Positions 55,872 through 63,559 of a DNA stretch of 64,000 bases are shown here, in pieces. Every line of letters starts with the position of its first letter. The stretch's first letter is position 1. Made by a program: the position numbers and the translations under genes. The notes below the pieces were generated by a model. The model worked only from the letters and a program-made list of their open reading frames with translations. It was not told the origin of the DNA and ran no database searches. This DNA is from Ramlibacter lithotrophicus (GTDB lineage Bacteria; Pseudomonadota; Gammaproteobacteria; Burkholderiales; Burkholderiaceae_C). The DNA is taken from assembly GCF_012184415.1 (NCBI RefSeq), contig NZ_VTOX01000011.1, positions 1 through 64,000 of the forward strand. Reading direction: 5' to 3'.

Positions 55872-56924
55872 TCACAGCACCGCGTTGAAGACGAAGCCCA
55901 CGACCAGGATGCCGGTGGCGACCACGGCTACGAAGGTCGCGATCAGCCGAACCTTGAGCACCTTGCGCAGGATGATGAGTTCCGGCAGCGAAAGCGCAAT
56001 GACGCTCATCATGAAGGCGAGCACCGTTCCCAGCGCCGCGCCCTTGACCAGCAGCGCCTGCACCACCGGGATGATGCCGGCCGCGCCGGAGTACATCGGC
56101 ACGCCGACCGCCACCGCCAGCGGCACCGACCACCAAGCGTCCTTGCCCATGAACGAGGCCATGAACTCCTGGGGCACCCAGCCGTGGATGGCGGCACCGA
56201 CGGCGATGCCGGCCATCACGTAAGGCCAGACCTTGCCGACGATCTCGCGCACGCTCGTGAACCCGGCATCGATCCGCTGCGGCAGCGTCATCGCCTGGCC
56301 AGCGACCGCGGCCTCGACGCGAGGCATGTCGCGTACCCAGTCTTCGAGGTGGCGTTCCATCTTCAGGCGCCCGATCACCCAGCCGGCGACGACGGCGATG
56401 GCCAGGCCCAGGCCCAGGTAGAGCACAGCGATCTTCCAGCCGAACAGCGCCAACAGCAGGGCCAGGGCGACCTCGTTGATCATCGGCGCGGCAATGAGGA
56501 AGGAGAACGTCACGCCCAGCGGCACGCCCGCTTGCACGAACCCGATGAACAGCGGCACGGCCGAGCACGAGCAGAACGGCGTCACGATGCCAAGGCCGGC
56601 GGCCATCACGTTGGCCGCGCCTTCGGCACGGCCCGCGAGCAGTGCCCGAGTGCGCTCCGGCGTGAAGTAGGAATTGACCATGCCCATGACGAACACCACG
56701 CCGGTGAGCAGCAGCAGCACCTTGGGGGCGTCGTAGAGGAAGAATTGCAGCGCCCCGCCGAGATGGCTCGTGCGGTCGACCGGCAAGGCGGCCACGAGCC
56801 ATTCGGACGCCGGCTCCAGCGTCAGGTAGACGGCGAGCCAGACAAGGGCCGCCAGCACGAGAAAGACGCGCGGCGATTCCCTGGGCAGGATCCGGGTGCG
56901 CCACGCCACTGTGAGTTCGGTCAT
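55872..56924 (-). CDS. ArsP-like permease (DUF318/UPF0718 family)
   Basis: A 350-residue membrane protein with about eight to ten segments. The signature TPFCSCSAVPLFIGFVQAG and SFLIAAPMINEVAL is that of the permease family that includes ArsP, the exporter of trivalent organoarsenicals. The paired Cys of TPFCSC is intact. The start at 56924 has GGAGG five bases upstream; the earlier ATG adds an unlikely MCMEAD extension. It is 70 bases after the sigma factor gene and lies in the arsenic block, so organoarsenical or related efflux is likely. Substrate specificity is inferred. Confidence 0.82.
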   Translation of the reverse strand: MTELTVAWRTRILPRESPRVFLVLAALVWLAVYLTLEPASEWLVAALPVDRTSHLGGALQFFLYDAPKVLLLLTGVVFVMGMVNSYFTPERTRALLAGRAEGAANVMAAGLGIVTPFCSCSAVPLFIGFVQAGVPLGVTFSFLIAAPMINEVALALLLALFGWKIAVLYLGLGLAIAVVAGWVIGRLKMERHLEDWVRDMPRVEAAVAGQAMTLPQRIDAGFTSVREIVGKVWPYVMAGIAVGAAIHGWVPQEFMASFMGKDAWWSVPLAVAVGVPMYSGAAGIIPVVQALLVKGAALGTVLAFMMSVIALSLPELIILRKVLKVRLIATFVAVVATGILVVGFVFNAVL

Positions 56925-56993
56925 GTCAGCCTCCATGCACATGGAGACGAACCGGGGGCGAAAAGGATGCAGGCGGCCGCGCGACGGCCGCGC

Positions 56994-57608
56994 TCAGGAA
57001 CCGCTCCAGGAAGGGCCGTCCGACGGAGCCGCGTGGCAGCAGACCCTGCCCTCGCCGTCGAAGCGGACGCCGCAGGCCCGCACCAGCTCGGCGCGCAGCC
57101 GCTGGCGTGCGCGCAGCAGCCGCGACTTGGCGGCGGGCAGGGAGAGCGCGTGAGCCGCGGCAAACTCTCGTTGCGGCACGCCGTCGATGTCGCAAGCCCG
57201 CAGGATGGCGGCGTCCTCGACCGGCAGGACCTCCAGCGCCCCAGCCAGGCAGGCGGCGAGTGCGTCGACCGGATCCAGCGCCTGCCGTCCCGGCGCCTCG
57301 AGGCGATCGGCGTGATCCTCGATCGGCTCCACGGGATGCGCGGTGCGCATGCGGTCGACCATGGCGTTGCGGGCCACCTGGAACAACCAGGCCCGCGGGC
57401 GCTCGAGCGAACAGAAGGCCGCCTGATGGCGCAGCGCCTTGACGAACACGTCCTGCAGCACGTCGTCGGCAGCCGCCGGGTCGCTCAGGCGGTGCCGCAG
57501 GTAGGCGTGCAGTTCGGCTTGGTGCAGGGTCCAGGCCGACACGACGCACGGGAACGAGCCGCCATCCGCCGACGCGCCTGGCTCGGGTGGCGATGAGCTG
57601 GTTCGCAT
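56994..57608 (-). CDS. ECF-type RNA polymerase sigma factor with C-terminal cysteine cluster (SigZ-like)
   Basis: A 204-residue sigma-70 family factor. Region 2 spans about residues 30-95 (YLRHRLSDPAAADDVLQDVFVKAL..., RPRAWLFQVARNAMVD) and region 4 about 125-175 (PVEDAAILRACDIDGVPQREFAA, SLPAAKSRLLRARQRL). A C-terminal tail has CGVRFDGEGRVCCHA, giving three cysteines and a His. This tail is typical of the SigZ-type group. No anti-sigma gene is adjacent; the tail could be a metal or metalloid sensor. It lies between acr3 and the ArsP-like gene. Confidence 0.88.
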   Translation of the reverse strand: MRTSSSPPEPGASADGGSFPCVVSAWTLHQAELHAYLRHRLSDPAAADDVLQDVFVKALRHQAAFCSLERPRAWLFQVARNAMVDRMRTAHPVEPIEDHADRLEAPGRQALDPVDALAACLAGALEVLPVEDAAILRACDIDGVPQREFAAAHALSLPAAKSRLLRARQRLRAELVRACGVRFDGEGRVCCHAAPSDGPSWSGS

Positions 57609-57648
57609 TCGGTCGCCTGCGTCCTGATGCGGGTACCCGGTGCCGGGT

Positions 57649-58722
57649 TCAGCGCGCCGCCCCGCGCTCGTACCAGCCCTTGCTGGAATTGACGACGCGC
57701 ACCACCAGCAGCATCACCGGCACTTCGATCAGCACGCCCACCACGGTGGCGAGCGCCGCGCCGGACTGGAATCCGAACAGGCTGATCGCCGCGGCCACCG
57801 CCAGCTCGAAGAAGTTGCTGGCGCCGATCAGCGCCGACGGGCAGGCGACGCTGTGCGACTCGCCCAGCTTGCGATTGAGCCAGTAGGCGAGGCTGGAATT
57901 GAAGAACACCTGGATCAGGATCGGCACCGCCAGCATGGCGATGATCAAAGGCTGCTCCAGGATCGCCTTGCCCTGGAAGGCGAACAGCAGCACCAGCGTC
58001 GCCAGCAGGGCCGCGATCGACCACGGCCCGATCCGGTGCAGCGTGGCGTCGAACGCCGCCTGGCCGCGCGCCAGCAGTGCCTTGCGCCACCACTGGGCCA
58101 GGATGACGGGGATCACGATGTACAGCACCACCGACGTGATCAGCGTGTCCCACGGGACGACGATCGAAGACAGCCCGAGCAGCAGCGCAACGATCGGCGC
58201 GAAGGCGAACACCATGATGGTGTCGTTGAGCGCCACCTGCGACAGGGTGAACAGCGGATGGCCGTTGGTCAGCCGGCTCCAGACGAAGACCATGGCCGTG
58301 CATGGCGCGGCCGCCAGCAGGATCAGTCCCGCGACGTAGCTGTCCGCCTGGTCGGCCGGCAGGTAGGGCGCGAACACGTGGCGGATGAAGATCCAGCCGA
58401 GCAGCGCCATCGAGAACGGCTTGACCGCCCAGTTGACGAACAGCGTCACGCCGATGCCGCGCCAGTGCTGGCGCACCTGGTGCAGCGCGCCGAAGTCCAC
58501 CTTCAGCAGCATCGGGACGATCATCACCCAGATCAGCAGGCCCACCGGCAGGTTGACCTGCGCGACTTCCATGCGGCCGACAGCCTGGAACAGCGCGGGA
58601 AAGAGCTGGCCCAGCGCGATGCCGGCGACGATGCACAGGAACACCCAGACGGTGAGGTAGCGCTCGAAGACGCTCATGGAAGCCGACGTGGGGGCCGGGG
58701 CGGAAAGGGTTGTCGTGTTCAT
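57649..58722 (-). CDS. acr3: ACR3-family arsenite efflux transporter
   Basis: A 357-residue arsenite exporter with ten membrane segments. Landmarks: GIALGQLFPALF, VNLPVGLLIWVMIVPMLLKVDF, the conserved Cys in LLAAAPCTAMVFVWSRLTNG, NDTIMVFAFAPIV and GASNFFELAVAAAISLFG, which are typical of ACR3. It expels arsenite (and often antimonite) using the membrane potential. The start is 12 bases inside the end of the arsC gene; the two genes overlap slightly. Widely also called arsB. Confidence 0.95.
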   Translation of the reverse strand: MNTTTLSAPAPTSASMSVFERYLTVWVFLCIVAGIALGQLFPALFQAVGRMEVAQVNLPVGLLIWVMIVPMLLKVDFGALHQVRQHWRGIGVTLFVNWAVKPFSMALLGWIFIRHVFAPYLPADQADSYVAGLILLAAAPCTAMVFVWSRLTNGHPLFTLSQVALNDTIMVFAFAPIVALLLGLSSIVVPWDTLITSVVLYIVIPVILAQWWRKALLARGQAAFDATLHRIGPWSIAALLATLVLLFAFQGKAILEQPLIIAMLAVPILIQVFFNSSLAYWLNRKLGESHSVACPSALIGASNFFELAVAAAISLFGFQSGAALATVVGVLIEVPVMLLVVRVVNSSKGWYERGAAR

Positions 58723-58733
58723 TCTTCGGTTGT

Positions 58734-59240
58734 TCAGTTGCGGCCGATCTCGGCCAGCGCCTCGCGCAGCGCGGCGGGCTCCATGGTCTCCAGCGGCAGG
58801 GCGAGCAGTTGGAGCATCCGGTAGCCGAGGGCCTGGCGCGTCAGTTCGAACGCGCGCCGCTTTCCTGCGTCTCCTCCGTCCGCGTTGGAAGGATCCGGAT
58901 AGCCCCAGTGCACCTTCAACGGCTGGCGGCCGCTGCCTCCGAAGAACACAGGGCACTGCTCGGCGGCCGCGCTGTCGCAGACCGTGATGACGATAGCCAG
59001 CGGCGGCGCGCCGTCGCCGGTGAACTCGTCCCAGCTCTTGCTGCGATAGCCGGCAGTGTCCACGCCGGCGTTGTGCAGCGCCTCCAGCGCAAGCGGATTG
59101 AGCCGGCCGCTCGGCGCGCTGCCGGCGCTGTGTGCACGAACGTCCTTGCCCAGCCTTGCAGCCCAGTGATTCAGCATGCCTTCGGCCAGCACGCTCCGGG
59201 CCGAGTTGTGCGTGCACAGGATCAGGACGTGAACCGTCAT
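58734..59240 (-). CDS. arsC: Arsenate reductase (low-molecular-weight protein tyrosine phosphatase type)
   Basis: A 168-residue enzyme that reduces arsenate to arsenite in the cytoplasm. The phosphatase loop is C9-T-H-N-S-A-R15-S; the second redox Cys region is VITVCDSAAAEQCPVFF, with two Cys candidates, and the Asp region is GYPDPSNAD. The reductant could be thioredoxin or glutathione/mycothiol-type; thioredoxin is typical here. It overlaps arsR by four bases and is followed by acr3. Confidence 0.93.
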   Translation of the reverse strand: MTVHVLILCTHNSARSVLAEGMLNHWAARLGKDVRAHSAGSAPSGRLNPLALEALHNAGVDTAGYRSKSWDEFTGDGAPPLAIVITVCDSAAAEQCPVFFGGSGRQPLKVHWGYPDPSNADGGDAGKRRAFELTRQALGYRMLQLLALPLETMEPAALREALAEIGRN

Positions 59241-59584
59241 GCTGCCACCTTCTTCGGCCGCGCGGTCCGCTTCGCGGCCGGCAGCTCACACGTCCCCCCG
59301 CCGGCCTCGCAGCAGTGCGCCGTCAGGTAGCCGAGCAACTCGTTCATCTGGGCGAGCGACGGGCGGTAGATCAGGTTGCGTCCTTCGCGCTCCTGCGACA
59401 CCAGGCCGGCGTGCAGCAGCTCCCTGAGGTGGAATGACAGCGTCGACGCGGGCACATCCAGCGCCGCGGCCAGGGCGCCGGGCGTCATGCCTTCCGGCGC
59501 GGCGCCGATCAGGGCCCGGAAGACGCGCAGGCGCATGACCTGAGCCAGGGCCGCGAGCGATTCGACGGCAATTGATTCATCCAT
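59237..59584 (-). CDS. arsR: ArsR family arsenic-responsive repressor
   Basis: A 115-residue winged-helix repressor. The HTH is ALAAALDVPASTLSFHLREL; the inducer site is probably C91-C92 and C99 (AHCCEAGGGTC), a C-terminal arrangement similar to that of the Acidithiobacillus-type ArsR rather than the ELCVCDL site of E. coli ArsR. It is the first gene of arsR-arsC-acr3. Its start codon lies inside a perfect operator palindrome and next to the predicted start of transcription, so the mRNA is leaderless or nearly so. Confidence 0.94.
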   Translation of the reverse strand: MDESIAVESLAALAQVMRLRVFRALIGAAPEGMTPGALAAALDVPASTLSFHLRELLHAGLVSQEREGRNLIYRPSLAQMNELLGYLTAHCCEAGGGTCELPAAKRTARPKKVAA

Positions 59585-59608
59585 ATTTCCATTATTGTGG
59601 AAATATGG
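59581..59608. promoter_or_regulatory. ArsR operator
   Basis: A perfect 11-bp inverted repeat CCATATTTCCA (59581-59591) and TGGAAATATGG (59598-59608) with a 6-base spacer. This AT-rich palindrome overlaps the arsR start codon and the -10 region of the promoter, the usual place for repression. Confidence 0.85.
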
Positions 59609-59619
59609 AATCGGTGCAA
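59591..59619 (-). promoter_or_regulatory. Promoter of the arsR-arsC-acr3 operon
   Basis: Minus-strand -35 TTGCAC (59614-59619) and -10 AATAAT (59591-59596) are 17 bases apart. Transcription would start at about 59584, at the arsR ATG, implying a leaderless message. The -10 lies within the operator palindrome. Confidence 0.65.
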
Positions 59620-59635
59620 GCGGCCGCGCCGGCCC

Positions 59636-60100
59636 TCACACCGGCAGCACCGTCGTCTCCTTCACCCGCTGCAGCGCGAAGCTCGACTTCACGTCGGCGA
59701 CGCCGGACTGCTTGAGCAGCTTGCCCATGATGAAGCGCGAGAAGTGGTCCAGGTCCTCCACCTGCACCCGCAGCAGGTAGTCCATGTCGCCGGTCATCGA
59801 ATAGCACTCGGTCACCTCGCTCCAGGTCTCGACCGCGCTGGCGAAGTCCTCGGCCGGCATCTGGCCCTTCTTCTCCAGCTTGACGCTGACGTAGGCCAGC
59901 ATGTTCAGCCCCACCTTGGCCGGATCCACCAGCGCCACGTAGCGCTTGATCACGCCCGCCTCCTCCAGGCTGCGCACGCGGCGCAGGCACGGTGACGGCG
60001 ACAGGTTCACCTGGGCCGCCAGTTCGTTGTTGGCGAGCCGGCCGTCGCGCTGCAAGGCGTCGACGATGCGCCGGTCGATGCGGTCCAGGGCCTGCTGGTT
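59636..60100 (-). CDS. Lrp/AsnC family transcriptional regulator
   Basis: A 154-residue regulator. The HTH is near residues 20-45 (NNELAAQVNLSPSPCLRRVRSLEE) and the RAM/AsnC ligand domain follows (KLEKKGQMPAEDF..., SMTGDMDYLLRVQVEDL). It is divergent from iorA, so it probably regulates iorAB in response to an amino acid or its keto acid. The start at 60100 was chosen from the family N-terminus (MNQQALDRIDRRIVDALQ). Confidence 0.92.
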   Translation of the reverse strand, partial: NQQALDRIDRRIVDALQRDGRLANNELAAQVNLSPSPCLRRVRSLEEAGVIKRYVALVDPAKVGLNMLAYVSVKLEKKGQMPAEDFASAVETWSEVTECYSMTGDMDYLLRVQVEDLDHFSRFIMGKLLKQSGVADVKSSFALQRVKETTVLPV

Positions 60101-60231
60101 CATGGGTGTCTCCGCTGAGGGTGTTCGCGCAACTATATAGCTCGTATGGACGATTCCACGGCATCCAACGCAATCGGATTGCCTGGATCGCGCCATAACA
60201 TCACCAGAGAACAACAGGTCCAGGAGACGCC

Positions 60232-62091
60232 ATGGGATCGCGCGACAGCGGGCTGCAGACCCGGTTCATGTCAGGCAACGAGGCGGTGGCGCAAGGCGCC
60301 CACGACGCCGGGCTGGCCGTGGCCGCCGCCTATCCGGGCACGCCGTCCACCGAGATCGTCGAGACGATCTCGCGCTTGCCCGGCGTGCATGCCGAGTGGT
60401 CGGTCAACGAGAAGGTGGCGCTGGAGGTGGCGCTGGGCGCTTCGCTGATGGGGCGGCGGGCGCTCACCGCGATGAAGCACGTCGGCCTGAACGTGGCGGC
60501 CGACACGCTCATGTCGGCGGCGCTGACCGGGGTGCACGGCGGGCTGGTGATCGCCGTCGCCGACGACGTGGGCTTCTCCTCTTCGCAGAACGAGCAGGAC
60601 AGCCGCGTGTGGTCGCGCTTTGCGCACCTGCCGGTGCTGGAGCCCGCCGATGCGCAGCAGGCGTACCTCATGACGCGGGACGCCTTCGAGCTGTCGGAGC
60701 GCCACGAAGTCCCGGTGCTGCTGCGCCTGACGACGCGCGTGTGCCACGTCAAGCGTGCCGTGCTGTTGCAGCCGGCGATGCCGCGTCCGGATCCCATCGA
60801 ATACCGCAAGAACGCCGAGCGCTGGGTGCTCTCGCCTGGCCACGTGGCCAAGCGGCTGGAAGCCCGTGCCGCCCGCGACGCCGCGCTGCGCGACGTCGCC
60901 GAGCAGTCGCACTGGAACGTCGTGACGCCCGGCGCCGACCGGCGCCTGGGCGTGATCGCCTCCGGACCGGTCAGCCATGCGGTGCGCGAGGCGCTGCCCG
61001 ATGCGCCGTTGCTGACGCTGGGTCTCAGCGCGCCGCTGCCTCTGGGGCTGGTGCGCGAATTCGCCGCCGGCGTCGGCACGCTGCTCGTGGTCGAGGAGTC
61101 CGAACCTGTCGTCGAGCCCGAACTGCTGGCCGCCGGCCTGGCCGTGCATGGCCGCGCGGTGCTGCCGCCGTACGGCGAGATCAGCGCGCGCCACGTGCGC
61201 GACGCCGCCCGCACCATCCTGGGCGAGCCGGCGGCGAGCCCGCCGGCCGTGACGGCGCAGCGAATCTTCACGCGGCCGCCCACGCTGTGCGCCGGCTGCG
61301 GCTACCTGGGCGTGTATTACTGGTTGTCGCGCATGCCCAATGCCGTCGTCTGCGGGGACATCGGCTGCTACACGCTGGGCGCGAGCCCGCCGTGGAGCTC
61401 GGTCGACACGGTGCTGGCGATGGGCGCTTCGCTGGGCATGGCCGGCGGCGTCGCCAAGGCGCAGGCAGGAGACGCCGCGCCGCGGCCGGTGGTGGCCGTG
61501 ATCGGCGATTCCACATTCCTGCATTCGGGCATGCAAGGCCTGCTGAATCTCACCTACCAGCAGGCCAACGTGACGGTGCTGTTGCTGGACAACAGCGCCA
61601 CCGCGATGACCGGCGGCCAGAACAACCCGGCCAACGGCCGCGACCTGCACGGTGGCGCGGCGCCGGTGAAGGTCGACTTCGCGAAACTGGTCGAGGCCCT
61701 CGGCGTGCGGCCGGAACGAATCCGCCACGCCGATCCCTACGAACTGCCGGTCTTCGTCAAGACGCTGCGCGAGGAGATGAAGGCCAGCGCGCCGTCGGTG
61801 ATCATCACCAGCCGGCCCTGCGTCTTCACGCCGGACTTCAACCGCGACCTGCCGCTGGTGGTGGACGAGGACCAGTGCAACGGCTGCGCCAACTGCCTGG
61901 ACGTCGGCTGCCCGGCGGTCCTCACGACGCGGCGCGAGCAGCAGGTGCGCGCCTCGGGCAAGGTGGTCGACCTGGCCTGGGTGAAGATCGACCCGCAACT
62001 GTGCACCGGCTGCGAGATCTGCGCCAAGGCCTGTGCTCGCGGCGCCATCGCCAAGCCCGCCCGCCGCGTCATCGCCCTGGAGCCCGCATGA
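60232..62091 (+). CDS. iorA: Indolepyruvate ferredoxin oxidoreductase, alpha subunit
   Basis: A 619-residue thiamine-diphosphate enzyme that oxidatively decarboxylates aromatic 2-keto acids to aryl-acetyl-CoA and passes electrons to ferredoxin. The N-terminal domain has GNEAVAQGAHDAGLAVAAAYPGTPSTE; the ThDP region includes CAGCGYLGVYYWL, GDIGCYTLG and GGQNNPANG. The C-terminal end has two ferredoxin motifs (CNGCANCLDVGCP and CTGCEICAKAC). It starts 131 bases from the divergent Lrp regulator and overlaps iorB by four bases. Confidence 0.94.
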   Translation: MGSRDSGLQTRFMSGNEAVAQGAHDAGLAVAAAYPGTPSTEIVETISRLPGVHAEWSVNEKVALEVALGASLMGRRALTAMKHVGLNVAADTLMSAALTGVHGGLVIAVADDVGFSSSQNEQDSRVWSRFAHLPVLEPADAQQAYLMTRDAFELSERHEVPVLLRLTTRVCHVKRAVLLQPAMPRPDPIEYRKNAERWVLSPGHVAKRLEARAARDAALRDVAEQSHWNVVTPGADRRLGVIASGPVSHAVREALPDAPLLTLGLSAPLPLGLVREFAAGVGTLLVVEESEPVVEPELLAAGLAVHGRAVLPPYGEISARHVRDAARTILGEPAASPPAVTAQRIFTRPPTLCAGCGYLGVYYWLSRMPNAVVCGDIGCYTLGASPPWSSVDTVLAMGASLGMAGGVAKAQAGDAAPRPVVAVIGDSTFLHSGMQGLLNLTYQQANVTVLLLDNSATAMTGGQNNPANGRDLHGGAAPVKVDFAKLVEALGVRPERIRHADPYELPVFVKTLREEMKASAPSVIITSRPCVFTPDFNRDLPLVVDEDQCNGCANCLDVGCPAVLTTRREQQVRASGKVVDLAWVKIDPQLCTGCEICAKACARGAIAKPARRVIALEPA

Positions 62092-62675
62092 ACTCGAACA
62101 TCCTGGTGGTCGGCGTCGGCGGCCAAGGCGTCATGACCGCCGCCGAGGTGCTGGCCCGCGTGGCGCTGCGGGCCGGCTGGGACGCCTGCAAGACCGAGAT
62201 CGCCGGCATGTCGCAGCGCGGCGGCGTCGTCAGCTCGCAGGTGCGCATCGGCGAACAGGTGCATGCGAGCGAGATCACGCCCGGCACGGCCGACGTCCTG
62301 CTGGCGCTCGAGTCGGCCGAGGCCTTGCGCTGGTGCCACTGGCTGGCGCCACGGGGACGCGCGGTGGTCAACACCTTGCGCGCCGTGCCACCGGTGGTCA
62401 GCAGCGGCCGTGCCACCTATCCCGACGATCCGGTGGGCTCGGTGCGCGCGCTCGGTTACGAGGCATCGGCGATCGACGCCACCGGCATTGCCGTCGGCCT
62501 GGGCGACGTGCGCCTGGCCAACACGGTGATGCTCGGCGCGGCGGCATCCTGCCTGCCGTTCGAGGCGCAGGCACTGCTCGACGAGGTGCTGCGGCGCTTC
62601 GCCGGCAAGCAGGCGCTGGCGCGGCTGAATGCGCAGGCTTTCGAGGCCGGGCGGGCGCAGGCTACGCTGCACTGA
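62088..62675 (+). CDS. iorB: Indolepyruvate ferredoxin oxidoreductase, beta subunit
   Basis: A 195-residue gamma-type subunit of 2-oxoacid:ferredoxin oxidoreductases. It starts NILVVGVGGQGVMTAAEVLA, contains CKTEIAGMSQRGGVVSSQVRIG, and ends in a helical domain. Together with IorA it forms the enzyme in two-gene form, in contrast to the large fused version common in Proteobacteria. The start overlaps the iorA stop by four bases (ATGA), so the two are translationally coupled. Confidence 0.93.
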   Translation: MNSNILVVGVGGQGVMTAAEVLARVALRAGWDACKTEIAGMSQRGGVVSSQVRIGEQVHASEITPGTADVLLALESAEALRWCHWLAPRGRAVVNTLRAVPPVVSSGRATYPDDPVGSVRALGYEASAIDATGIAVGLGDVRLANTVMLGAAASCLPFEAQALLDEVLRRFAGKQALARLNAQAFEAGRAQATLH

Positions 62676-62691
62676 GCTCGCGCGACGCCGG

Positions 62692-63528
62692 TCAGGCGCG
62701 CTGCACCAGCGGCTCGGCTCGGGCCGTGCCGCCCAACCCGTCGATCGCCGCGCCGAACACGTAGGCATCCATCGCCAGCACGCCGTGGACGATGCCGCCG
62801 TCGATCACCGTGGCCGGGCGGCGCGATGCGGCAGCGCCGGCAGCCACCAGCAATGGCCAGAAGTGCTCCGCCGTCGGATGCGCCCGGCTGGCATGGGGCG
62901 CGCGCTCCAGGGCGAACTGCAGCCGCTCGCAGTCGCCACTGGCCACCGCCTCGCGCATCCAGTGCGCGAATTCGGCGGCGTAGCGCTCGCCGGCGCCCTG
63001 CGCCATGCGGAACTCGTACAGGTTGTGGGTCAGGCTGCCCGAGCCCACGATCAGCACGCCTTCACTGGCCAGCGGCGCCAGCGCGGCGCCGAAGGCCCAG
63101 GCGGCTTCGGGGTCGAGGCGCGACGGCAGCGAAACCTGGAACACCGGCACGTAGGCCTGCGGCAGCAGGTGCAGCAGCGGCACCCAGGCGCCATGGTCCA
63201 GGCCCCGGCGTTCCTCGGCATGCGCCGGCCAGCCGGCCGCACGCAGCACCTCGATCGCCCGCTGCGCCAGGTCGGGATGGCCTGGCGCCGGATAGCGCAG
63301 GTCGTCGAGCGCCGGGTCGAACCCGCCGAAGTCGTGGATGGTGTCCGGCCGAGCGGCCGTGCCGACCCGCGCGGTCGGCGTCATCCAGTGGGGCGACACC
63401 ACCAGCACCGCGGCCGGCCGCTCGAGCGCGCGCCCCAGCTGGCGCAGGCGCTGACCGGCCAGGCCCGGCTCCAGCGCGAAGGTGGGGGCGCCGTGCGAGA
63501 CGAACAAGGTGGGTTGGCGATGCATCAT
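62692..63528 (-). CDS. DODA-type extradiol ring-cleavage dioxygenase (LigB superfamily)
   Basis: A 278-residue class III extradiol dioxygenase-like enzyme of the 4,5-DOPA dioxygenase (YgiD) type. Metal-binding motifs are visible: LFVSHGAPTF, VVSPHWMTP, GLDHGAWVPLLHL and GSGSLTHNLYEF, and a conserved HPTAEHFWPLL. Tandem ATG codons (63528 and 63525) leave the exact start open by one residue. It is convergent with iorB, and the DoxX gene is 32 bases upstream. The true substrate is uncertain. Confidence 0.88.
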   Translation of the reverse strand: MMHRQPTLFVSHGAPTFALEPGLAGQRLRQLGRALERPAAVLVVSPHWMTPTARVGTAARPDTIHDFGGFDPALDDLRYPAPGHPDLAQRAIEVLRAAGWPAHAEERRGLDHGAWVPLLHLLPQAYVPVFQVSLPSRLDPEAAWAFGAALAPLASEGVLIVGSGSLTHNLYEFRMAQGAGERYAAEFAHWMREAVASGDCERLQFALERAPHASRAHPTAEHFWPLLVAAGAAASRRPATVIDGGIVHGVLAMDAYVFGAAIDGLGGTARAEPLVQRA

Positions 63529-63559
63529 GGTTTCCCGGAAATGAGCGCGGTTGTGCTTG

